A stretch of DNA of 27,097 nucleotides from the IMG/VR virus record IMGVR_UViG_3300037502_002481, positions 1 to 27,097 of that record. One strand, given 5' to 3'. The translations under genes were made by a program, and so were the position numbers. The number at the start of each line of letters is the position of its first letter. Position 1 is the stretch's first letter. Positions 1-5,811 of this stretch are shown here, piece after piece. Under the pieces are notes generated by a model that did not search any database, was not told where the DNA came from, and was given only the letters and a program-made list of their open reading frames with translations. Source of the DNA: a virus.

Positions 1-48
1 GATAAAAACATTAACATAAATATTCAGTACCCACCTGATAACAAATAG
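1..48 (+). CDS. 3' end of an upstream gene, possibly small terminase subunit
   Basis: Only 15 codons lie in the window (ending ...IQYPPDNK, stop TAG at 46-48); the other two forward frames are closed at once. The position directly upstream of the terminase large subunit is where the small subunit normally sits, so that is the first guess, but the fragment is too short to show any family feature. Identity is inference from position only. Confidence 0.35.
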   Translation, partial: DKNININIQYPPDNK

Positions 49-138
49 CAACCGTTTTGCAATGGCGATAACATCATACTTCGCGGTGGTTGGATAAAGA
101 AGAATTGCTAAAACCAACCGTATTGCTATTTTAATACT
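49..138 (+). other. Gap upstream of terL with imperfect direct repeat
   Basis: No credible gene lies here. It holds an imperfect 14-bp direct repeat (AACCGTTTTGCAAT at 50-63 and AACCGTATTGCTAT at 116-129, 12 of 14 matching) and a weak inverted pair GGTTGG/CCAACC around 88-119. No Bacteroidota promoter is visible, so terL is probably read from upstream. Confidence 0.4.
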
Positions 139-1590
139 ATGCCAAGAAACATCGACATAACACTATACCGACCGCACTCAGGGCAACAGCGTATTTTACA
201 AAATAAACGGCGTTTTAATTGCATAGTTTGTGCGCGGCGTTTCGGTAAAACTGAATTGATTACATCGGTTGCGTTACCGTTGATTTCACCTGCTGTTTTT
301 GAAGGTAAGTTTGTAGGTATATTTGTTGATGATTTTAAAGATTTTGCACAAAGTTGGGCTAAGATTGTTGATACTTATAAGCTAAGTTCTGAAGGCGGCA
401 TAATATCGCATAAAGACGAAACATCAAAGATAATTCACTTTCTTAATGGTGGTGTTTTAGAAGTGTGGTCCATTGGCGATGAAGGGCGAAAAGATAAAGG
501 CCGAGGGCGCAAATACCACCGCGTTATATATGAAGAAACGCAAAAGATACCAAGCCACATTTTAGAATACCATTGGAAAACAGTTGCACGCCCTACCTTA
601 ACAGATTACAAAGGTGAGGCGTTTTTCATTGGTACTGCTGCAGGTAAAGATAACTATTGGTACGAACTATGCAGAAACGGTGCTATCGCTGGTAATGTTG
701 AACGAAACTGTTACGGCGATATTGATTTACCACAATCAGAAAATGGCAGCGATAGTTGGATAACGTTTAGGATGGAAACAACCGATAATCCAAACATAGA
801 CCCTGCTGAAGTTGCCGATGCAAGCCGCGACCTTGACCGCCTTACATTTGAACAAGAATACAAATCTGTGTTTGTAGATTATTCAGGTGAAGCATGGGTA
901 TATGTGCTAAAGGACAAAAGCATTCAGCAAAAAGTATTTCAACCATCTAAAAAAATCAGTTGGGAAACTGAACAGCTGTATGTTAGTTTTGACTTTAACA
1001 AAATACCAATGACCGCGGCCGTGATGAAAAAAACCGTATTGGCGCCTGACATATCTGCACGTTCACGGTACCGGTATGGTGTGCATATTATCAAAGAATT
1101 TAAGATAGGTAGTGAAGAACGCGGTGAAGCATCAATTTACGATACATGCCAGGCATTTCGAGAATGGGTATTTTCTGAAACAAATAAAAAGATAGGCCGT
1201 TGGTCTGATACTGCTATTTATCCATGTACTATACCGCTACTGATAACAGGTGATGCAAGTGGTGACCGTTCCGATGGTAGGCAGCGCGTTTCAAAAACAT
1301 ATTACGAAATTATACAAGAAGAACTACAACTGCCAGCGCGTTTTTTTGTAGTACCTAAGGCGAATCCACTACATGCTGAAAGTTACGTGCAAACGAATAC
1401 TATTATAAGCATGTGCCCTGACTTTCAGATATATGAAGATAAATGCCCAGGTTTACGGATGGACTGTTTACGTATCAAATCAGATAACAGCCGCCGAATC
1501 ATCAAAGGCAAAGGCGAAGAAAGGCAGGCCGACTTATTAGATAATCTTAGATACTTGCTTAACACGTTTTGTCAAGATATAAAACTATAA
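139..1590 (+). CDS. terL: Terminase large subunit (packaging ATPase-nuclease)
   Basis: This is the DNA-packaging motor of a tailed phage: the N-terminal ATPase pumps DNA into the prohead docked on the portal, and the C-terminal RNase H-like nuclease cuts the concatemer. A glutamine-rich adenine-contact segment at about residues 13-20 is followed by the Walker A loop ARRFGKTE (residues 32-39, Lys37). The Walker B strand is RVIYEE (128-133), with Glu where Asp is usual. The coupling motif FFIGTAA is at 162-168. Nuclease acidic residues are likely Asp285 (SFDFN), Asp372 (TGDASG) and Asp465/Asp468 (ADLLDNLRY). The length of 483 aa is normal for TerL. The ATG at 139 gives a conventional N-terminus just before the ATPase domain. 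The metallophosphoesterase follows after 3 nt, so the two are probably co-transcribed. Confidence 0.95.
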   Translation: MPRNIDITLYRPHSGQQRILQNKRRFNCIVCARRFGKTELITSVALPLISPAVFEGKFVGIFVDDFKDFAQSWAKIVDTYKLSSEGGIISHKDETSKIIHFLNGGVLEVWSIGDEGRKDKGRGRKYHRVIYEETQKIPSHILEYHWKTVARPTLTDYKGEAFFIGTAAGKDNYWYELCRNGAIAGNVERNCYGDIDLPQSENGSDSWITFRMETTDNPNIDPAEVADASRDLDRLTFEQEYKSVFVDYSGEAWVYVLKDKSIQQKVFQPSKKISWETEQLYVSFDFNKIPMTAAVMKKTVLAPDISARSRYRYGVHIIKEFKIGSEERGEASIYDTCQAFREWVFSETNKKIGRWSDTAIYPCTIPLLITGDASGDRSDGRQRVSKTYYEIIQEELQLPARFFVVPKANPLHAESYVQTNTIISMCPDFQIYEDKCPGLRMDCLRIKSDNSRRIIKGKGEERQADLLDNLRYLLNTFCQDIKL

Positions 1591-1593
1591 TCT

Positions 1594-2430
1594 ATGATTT
1601 ACCGCCCCAAAATTAAAGTACATTCGGATGATGAAATAAACTATTGGAAACATTTAATAAATGAAAAGCGCCGACAAAATAAAACATTGCAGCGCTGGTT
1701 AGTTGTTTCTGATGTTCACCGACCGTTTCATAATCAGATACTATGGCAAAAGCTGCTAAGGTTAATATCTGAAATTGGCACTAACTTACATGGCTTAGTG
1801 TTAGCTGGCGATTATTTAGATTTATACACCTTAGGCAGTTATAATGCTGAATCATTAGCCAACTTATCGGGGCTAACACTTCAAGATGAATACATAGATG
1901 GTTTGCAGGGCATTGATGATATTAACAGCGCGTTCAAAGGTGCTAAAAAGTATTTCTTATTCGGCAATCATGAAGATAGATACTTTAGGCACATAAAAGA
2001 AAAGGACAACGCGAAATACGGCGGCGCTTTGATTAACCCAACTGAAGCGCTGTATCTGTATGAACGCGGTTGGGAAGTTAAAACAGATTGGCAGTCTGAT
2101 TATTTCACATTAGGCAAACACTTAGATATAGTGCATGGCATTTACACTTCGATACATGCAGCAAAGGCGCATTTAGATAAAACGCAGCATTCGGTTATAT
2201 TTGGCCATACACACCGAGTTCAATGCTTCCATACCGGTAACAAAGCAGCTTTTAATATTGGCGGTTTATTCGATATAAAAAGTAAGGGGTTTTTCTACAT
2301 GCCACGATTTCAACGCCAGTTGTGGGCAAATGGATTCGCCATCGTCAATATTACTGACAATGGCGATTTTTATGTAGAACAAGTAAACGTTTGGGCCGAT
2401 AAGTTCTTAGCGAACGGTAAGATGTATTAG
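1594..2430 (+). CDS. Calcineurin-like metallophosphoesterase
   Basis: A binuclear-metal phosphoesterase with the complete motif set of the family: DVH (Asp40, His42), GDYLD (Gly72-Asp76), GNHE (Gly124-Glu127), the VHG histidine (His181) and GHTH (Gly204-His207). No metal ligand is missing, so the enzyme should be active; its substrate (nucleic acid, nucleotide or phosphoprotein) cannot be read from the sequence. It begins 3 nt after terL and ends in a 4-nt convergent overlap with the leftward gene at 2427-2810, suggesting co-expression with terL. A role in processing DNA ends or host nucleic acid during packaging is inference from the neighbourhood. The first 34 residues are a charged N-terminal extension before the catalytic core. 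Confidence 0.88.
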   Translation: MIYRPKIKVHSDDEINYWKHLINEKRRQNKTLQRWLVVSDVHRPFHNQILWQKLLRLISEIGTNLHGLVLAGDYLDLYTLGSYNAESLANLSGLTLQDEYIDGLQGIDDINSAFKGAKKYFLFGNHEDRYFRHIKEKDNAKYGGALINPTEALYLYERGWEVKTDWQSDYFTLGKHLDIVHGIYTSIHAAKAHLDKTQHSVIFGHTHRVQCFHTGNKAAFNIGGLFDIKSKGFFYMPRFQRQLWANGFAIVNITDNGDFYVEQVNVWADKFLANGKMY

Positions 2431-2810
2431 CGCATAAACATCGAAGTATAAGGATGGCTGGGATAATTAAATAACGGACCGTTATAAGCCCATTTAGCAC
2501 CGCTTGTTATATGTTGTTGCCAATATTGCCATGGTGTTTTAAACTTAGGTTCTTTAAAGTCTAACCAAAAATAACAACGGTGTGTTTTTAGTTCGTTATT
2601 CAGCAAAGCAACCCACGAATAATAACGATTTTCTGTTTCAATAACTGAATAGTAGCGCGATGGCTGCCAAAATTTTTTCTTAGCATTCTTTTTATAGAAC
2701 TTAGCAGTAAGCGGATAATAGTTAAACGTTAGATTCATAATTAAACCAAGTTCAATGTTATCCGGGTTACTGCTTAATATGAGTTTACGAACCCAATCCG
2801 ATTCCTTCAT
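2427..2810 (-). CDS. Hypothetical protein, last gene of the leftward operon
   Basis: I do not recognise this 127-aa protein. It is rich in Tyr, Trp, Phe and Lys, with clusters such as KKNAKKKFWQPSRYYS and CYFWLDFKEPKF, and has no signal peptide, membrane segment or known motif. The start at 2810 overlaps the sigma-factor gene by 26 nt; Met25 at 2738 would avoid the overlap and is the alternative start. The end overlaps the metallophosphoesterase stop by 4 nt on the other strand. Its tight placement behind the sigma gene argues that it is real and co-transcribed; function is unknown. Confidence 0.6.
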   Translation of the reverse strand: MKESDWVRKLILSSNPDNIELGLIMNLTFNYYPLTAKFYKKNAKKKFWQPSRYYSVIETENRYYSWVALLNNELKTHRCYFWLDFKEPKFKTPWQYWQQHITSGAKWAYNGPLFNYPSHPYTSMFMR

Positions 2811-3561
2811 ATTTATTTCTTATTTTTTGAAATGCTTGTTCTTGAATTTGCCTAACACGTTCACGGCTAATTTTTAGTTCATTGGCTACATTACTTAAAT
2901 CACGTGGGTAAAAATCCAAATATCTAAGTTCTAAAACATTTAACTCACGTTGTGTTAAGCATTCGGTTAGTTCTTTATAGATTTCTTTTTGTTCTACATT
3001 TAGAATATATTTATCTGTACGTTCATCGCCTGCAACCTGGTATATATTATCGCCATCTTCATCTGTTTCATCTAAACTAACAAAACCAGTTATACTTTTA
3101 GCTGTTTGGATTACATTTTCTTTCACATTCAGTTTTTTGGCTAATGTTTCAGTATCTAAATCTTCATATTTAGTCAAAGCATATTTAACTAATTGAACCC
3201 TATGCGGCAAATATACAAAGGTTTTTTTGGTATCTATGTATTCTTTGATTTGGCTTTGAATGTGAAACAGTGCATAGCTGATAAACTTATTTTGATAAGT
3301 TGGATTATAACTATCAGCTGCTTTTATTAAGCCTATCATGGCTTCAGATATTAGGTCCATAATATCGACCTGTGAATTATCATATCTAAAGGCAATTGAA
3401 GCAGCAAACAACATATTGTGTTTTATCAGCATATCGCGATTCGCGGTATGTTCCTGTTCCCTTGTAAGTGGTTTATATTTTTGCGCTTCGGTTAAAAACT
3501 TTTGCAGAATACCTTTTTTGCTACGCCTGTTATTTTCTTTAATGTTTACATGCTTAATCAT
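2785..3561 (-). CDS. Sigma-70 family RNA polymerase sigma factor
   Basis: This is a phage-encoded sigma factor expected to redirect host RNA polymerase. With the Met start at 3561 it is 258 aa. A region-1.2-like segment (KPLTREQEHTANRDML) leads into region 2 (DLISEAMIGLIKAADSYNP, then KFISYALFHIQSQIKEYI), a region-3-like helical stretch (DTETLAKKLNVKENVIQTA), and region 4 with the helix-turn-helix SNVANELKISRERVRQIQEQA near the C-terminus. An open frame continues upstream to 3621, but those 20 extra residues would overlap the preceding gene by 68 nt; starting at 3561 reduces this to 8 nt, normal operon spacing. Regions 2 and 4 are both present, resembling a housekeeping-type rather than ECF sigma factor. 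It probably controls a subset of phage genes; which promoters it reads is unknown. Confidence 0.9.
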   Translation of the reverse strand: MIKHVNIKENNRRSKKGILQKFLTEAQKYKPLTREQEHTANRDMLIKHNMLFAASIAFRYDNSQVDIMDLISEAMIGLIKAADSYNPTYQNKFISYALFHIQSQIKEYIDTKKTFVYLPHRVQLVKYALTKYEDLDTETLAKKLNVKENVIQTAKSITGFVSLDETDEDGDNIYQVAGDERTDKYILNVEQKEIYKELTECLTQRELNVLELRYLDFYPRDLSNVANELKISRERVRQIQEQAFQKIRNKYEGIGLGS

Positions 3562-3865
3562 AAGTATAGAAAGGATAATAGTTAGAAATTTGTTTTTTAT
3601 TACGGCGGCAAATAAACGCATCTTTGTGCGCGCGCTTCCAAGTGGTTAGCATTATTTCAGCTTCTTCATATGTATCATAAACAAACATGATTCTGTATAA
3701 ACTATCTGTTTGTTCTACCATTGCTTGTTCAAGTGTACACATGGCTAAGTGTTCAGCGCGTATGTATTCAGGATGGCGTGTGCTAAGTATCTGAATGCAG
3801 TACATAGTATCTGTTTGCGCGTATGCTGATGCGCTAAATAGTAATAAAAAAAGTAGTGTTTTCAT
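3554..3865 (-). CDS. Secreted SPOR-domain-like protein
   Basis: A 103-aa protein with a clear signal peptide: MKTLL, a hydrophobic core to about residue 14, and a probable signal peptidase I site after AYA (residues 14-16). The mature part, about residues 20-90, has the layout of a SPOR fold: an opening strand YCIQILST, a helix rich in Ala/Glu, a second strand YRIMFVYDTYEEAE, and a final helix and strand ending DAFICRR. SPOR domains bind denuded peptidoglycan strands at division sites. A periplasmic, wall-binding role is therefore plausible for this phage protein, possibly in lysis or superinfection control, but similarity is judged by eye only. It lies between a small head-type domain protein and the sigma factor in the leftward operon and overlaps the latter by 8 nt. 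Confidence 0.62.
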   Translation of the reverse strand: MKTLLFLLLFSASAYAQTDTMYCIQILSTRHPEYIRAEHLAMCTLEQAMVEQTDSLYRIMFVYDTYEEAEIMLTTWKRAHKDAFICRRNKKQISNYYPFYTYD

Positions 3866-3884
3866 GTTGTTAGTGTGTTAATGG

Positions 3885-4193
3885 TTATTTGTTGTTTTCC
3901 AATGATTCTATTTTTCTGATAGCCCAGTTAATACCAGCATCTGAGCCCCATGCATCCCACATGATGCCGCCGCAACCTTCGTTGTATGGTACATTTTTAT
4001 TCTGTTGATGCCTAATGAATGCCGCCATGCGTTTAACCGTTTCAATGCTGATTGGTTCGCCTTTGGCTAATTGGTTAGCGCGTGCCCAACCTACTAAAGT
4101 ACCGCAGCCTTTTGTATTGCCTGTTTCCTCTTTCCATTTTAGCGCACGTTTCGCCGCTTCGGTAGCAGCCTTTGGATAGTCTGTGAATGTCAT
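3885..4193 (-). CDS. Small phage protein with the KRMxxFxRH / WGSDAGxxWA module
   Basis: This 102-aa protein is a single compact module recognisable from many phage genomes: an N-terminal helix (ATEAAKRALKWKEE), a GWARANQLAKGEPIS segment, ETVKRMAAFIRHQ, and a C-terminal WDAWGSDAGINWAIRKI. In other phages the same module is often fused to or encoded beside head maturation proteases or head morphogenesis proteins; its biochemical role is not established as far as I know. Here it stands alone in the leftward operon, far from the head genes at 15.5-22 kb, which is unusual. There is no signal peptide or membrane segment. It is spaced 12 nt from the upstream gene and 19 nt from the SPOR-like gene, consistent with one transcript. 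Confidence 0.7.
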   Translation of the reverse strand: MTFTDYPKAATEAAKRALKWKEETGNTKGCGTLVGWARANQLAKGEPISIETVKRMAAFIRHQQNKNVPYNEGCGGIMWDAWGSDAGINWAIRKIESLENNK

Positions 4194-4205
4194 GGTGATT
4201 TAAAA

Positions 4206-4484
4206 TTATTTGTTGTTAAGAATATATTTTGCTGCGCCTGCTACTGTTTTGTAGTGGCGATTATTTCCATAAACACAAGTGCCTAAATCATTATAGATAT
4301 AGTCAAGTAATGCTGGGAGTGATTGAGCATTGCAGTACATCTCAAAATCAGAATACTGTTGATTCTCTTCATTAAAAAATCTTTGATAGCCTTCGTTTAG
4401 ACTTTTATATAGTTTAGAACCGATAAACATTGGTCTAACTAAATAAACATTTGTAGTAGTGCGCTGGATTCTAAAGGCTTTCAT
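4206..4484 (-). CDS. Hypothetical protein, leftward operon
   Basis: I do not recognise this 92-aa protein. It is mixed alpha/beta in character with many Tyr and Asn residues; the C-terminal part (TVAGAAKYILNNK) looks helical. It has no signal peptide, membrane helix or metal-ligand cluster. It sits second in the leftward operon, 60 nt after the 94-aa gene and 12 nt before the small module protein. No terminator is visible on either side, so it is probably co-transcribed from the promoter at 4896-4926. The codon use and A/T-rich start context (TTTATTATG on the minus strand) match the neighbours, so it is likely a real gene. Confidence 0.6.
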   Translation of the reverse strand: MKAFRIQRTTTNVYLVRPMFIGSKLYKSLNEGYQRFFNEENQQYSDFEMYCNAQSLPALLDYIYNDLGTCVYGNNRHYKTVAGAAKYILNNK

Positions 4485-4544
4485 AATAAAAAATATTTTA
4501 AGTTTTAAAAAATTACAGTGTAAGATGCTGCGCCCTATTTATAA

Positions 4545-4829
4545 TTAAACTATCTGTTTAGGATAGTGTTTTTTAAAATTTCCAAAAGATGGAACATTGC
4601 TCCAATCTAAATGGTAAAGAGGAGTTTCACCTACAAATAAAGGCATATAAGTAGCCTCACCTGATAAAACATCATCTTTTTGCAAAGATGTTAAAGTCCA
4701 TTCCTTGCAATTAAGCATTTTTTCAATGCCATTGCCAAAGGAAGCAACAAAGGTAGTTGAAACAAGGCTTTTTTTGCCTTTAGTTTCAATAAGTAATTGA
4801 GTTACTGAAATAAATTTAGGAAACAACAT
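4545..4829 (-). CDS. Hypothetical protein, first gene of the leftward operon
   Basis: I do not recognise this 94-aa protein. It is soluble in character, contains one Cys (NCKEW) and has no signal peptide or recognisable motif. As the promoter-proximal gene of the leftward operon it would be the most strongly expressed, with a leader of about 60 nt that carries a 13-bp palindrome (4854-4866). First genes of divergent phage operons are often small regulators or host-takeover proteins, but nothing in this sequence shows a helix-turn-helix, so no function is claimed. The 60-nt gap to the next gene contains no obvious terminator. Confidence 0.6.
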   Translation of the reverse strand: MLFPKFISVTQLLIETKGKKSLVSTTFVASFGNGIEKMLNCKEWTLTSLQKDDVLSGEATYMPLFVGETPLYHLDWSNVPSFGNFKKHYPKQIV

Positions 4830-4853
4830 AAACTAATAAGTTTATACCCTGAC

Positions 4854-4866
4854 CAGCGGGCCGCTG
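4854..4866. promoter_or_regulatory. 13-bp palindrome, candidate operator or leader hairpin
   Basis: CAGCGG-G-CCGCTG is a perfect inverted repeat around a single G, GC-rich in an AT-rich intergenic region. It lies about 23-35 nt downstream of the predicted leftward transcription start and 25 nt before the ATG at 4829. A dimeric repressor site is one reading. The arms are too close together to form a normal RNA hairpin without opening some pairs. Confidence 0.45.
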
Positions 4867-4895
4867 TAATAATACCCCTTCGTTGTATTGCGATT

Positions 4896-4926
4896 CAAAG
4901 ATACAACCTATTTTCAAAACTGCAAA
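4896..4926 (-). promoter_or_regulatory. Leftward Bacteroidota-type promoter
   Basis: Read on the minus strand this is TTTG (4923-4926), 19 nt, TATCTTTG (4896-4903), an exact match to the Bacteroidota consensus TTTG-N17-23-TAnnTTTG. Transcription should start near 4889 and run through the six leftward genes including the sigma factor. It therefore looks readable by the host's own primary sigma factor. Confidence 0.75.
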
Positions 4927-4970
4927 TATTTTTATAAAAAAGTTATAAAATGTTTTATCTTTTTTTGCGC

Positions 4971-4978
4971 TAACTTTA
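4971..4978 (+). promoter_or_regulatory. Candidate rightward -7 element before the tail block
   Basis: TAACTTTA matches TAnnTTTG at seven of eight positions and is followed by CAACC, 18 nt before the ATG at 4997. No good TTTG is found at the expected upstream distance (the nearest is ATG at 4950-4952), so this is weaker than the promoters at 4896 and 13580. It could need the phage sigma factor or another activator. Confidence 0.4.
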
Positions 4979-4996
4979 CAACCAAATTATAAACAC

Positions 4997-5557
4997 ATGA
5001 TTTTCAGAAAGCGAAACAGAGCAGAGCAAAACGAAAGTAATTATCAGAAGTGGCTTAAAACCTACATTCCCGAAACCACAAAGCAAAGAATAGAATTGGT
5101 TAGAGTTTTTACAGACCGCGCTGATAATAATTTTTATATTCTTAAAAACCCGGCTAACTTAACGCGTGAACGTGCACAAAGAATTGAAGAAGCTATGACC
5201 GCTATAGATTTTGGCATTAACAAAACTGAAGTAGTTGAAAAGCTAACTGGCATGTTAGAAATAGTTGAAGATATGCCATGGCAAAACATGACACGTGACA
5301 AGCTAAAAGAATTTCACACCAAATCTAAGGACCAGTTAAATGATATTCTGTATAGGCTTAAAAATGTTAAGATAGATGATTTGTTATTAGAAGCTGGTTT
5401 GTATTTCTTTTATATTGATGGCGAAAATCCCTATATTATCAACAGCGAAACGCAGCAGCGCAAAATGGATGCAATAAAGAAAGATGATGAATTGCGCGCT
5501 TTTTTTTTGAACAGTATAGAACAAATCTTGAAAGGTTCGAGCGCTTTAAACGTTTAA
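4997..5557 (+). CDS. Tail assembly chaperone, short (0-frame) form
   Basis: A 186-aa soluble, largely helical, charged protein directly upstream of the tape measure gene, the position of the lambda gpG-type tail assembly chaperone. Such chaperones coat the tape measure protein before tail-tube polymerisation and are absent from the finished virion. The sequence itself shows no signature motif; the assignment rests on position, length and the slippery T9 run at 5500-5508, where a -1 shift would continue the protein into a second open frame. The short form ends 16 codons after the slippery site at TAA 5555-5557. The start at 4997 follows the leader AAATTATAAACACATG, which recurs exactly before the gene at 22138. 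Confidence 0.7.
   Translation: MIFRKRNRAEQNESNYQKWLKTYIPETTKQRIELVRVFTDRADNNFYILKNPANLTRERAQRIEEAMTAIDFGINKTEVVEKLTGMLEIVEDMPWQNMTRDKLKEFHTKSKDQLNDILYRLKNVKIDDLLLEAGLYFFYIDGENPYIINSETQQRKMDAIKKDDELRAFFLNSIEQILKGSSALNV
5500..5508 (+). other. Slippery T9 run for -1 frameshift
   Basis: Nine consecutive T residues are read GCT TTT TTT TTG in frame 0. A slip of one base back gives TTT then GAA CAG TAT and opens a frame with no stop until 5809-5811. T-TTT-TTT fits the X-XXY-YYZ rule for -1 slippage. No strong downstream stem-loop is evident by eye; the GAAC/GTTC and AAAG/CTTT pairs between 5509 and 5551 are weak. Confidence 0.7.
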
Positions 5558-5811
5558 ATTTTCCAAGGCTAAACAAAATTGAACCGAACGTAAAACCAAG
5601 AAAAAAACCACAAACATATCAGCACGCAATACAGAAATTAAAAGAACAAAACCGCGAAAATGATTATATTATAACTAAGGGTGACCCGGTACAGATGCAG
5701 AATGTTAGATTTTGGGTTATTCGTGATTATTACAGCGCATTAGAACAGATACTTAAAGATAATGATAGGGCTGAACAAGCCAATAAAAAAATAAACAATG
5801 GCAGAAATTAA
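5506..5811 (+). CDS. -1 frame extension of the tail assembly chaperone (gpGT-like)
   Basis: After the slippery run the -1 frame stays open for 101 codons (5509-5811, including stop TAA), fills the otherwise gene-less 240 nt before the tape measure gene, and overlaps its start by 14 nt. The frame has no early start codon (first ATG is codon 63), so it can only be translated well as a fusion. It reads as a proper protein: charged and helical (EQYRTNLERFERFKRL), a basic Pro-rich linker (NVKPRKKPQ), then RFWVIRDYYSALEQILKD. The fusion would be 271 aa. In lambda the equivalent T domain binds the tail-tube protein and recruits it to the tape measure. The shift is inferred from sequence, not measured. 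Confidence 0.75.
   Translation, partial: FEQYRTNLERFERFKRLNFPRLNKIEPNVKPRKKPQTYQHAIQKLKEQNRENDYIITKGDPVQMQNVRFWVIRDYYSALEQILKDNDRAEQANKKINNGRN

Noticed and set aside
62-97. 11-codon open frame upstream of terL
   Set aside because: Too short, no family resemblance and no spacing reason to keep it.
3562-3621. 20-residue N-terminal extension of the sigma factor
   Set aside because: It would overlap the SPOR-like gene by 68 nt and is hydrophobic, unlike a sigma N-terminus; Met at 3561 fits better.
3338-3649. 103-codon rightward open frame across the sigma-factor gene
   Set aside because: It is antisense to a gene with clear sigma regions 2 and 4 and has a Ser/Ile/Cys-rich composition without domain character.
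5692-5811. Independent 38-aa gene starting at the ATG in the -1 frame
   Set aside because: The frame is open and protein-like for 62 codons before that ATG, so the frameshift fusion explains more of the sequence.
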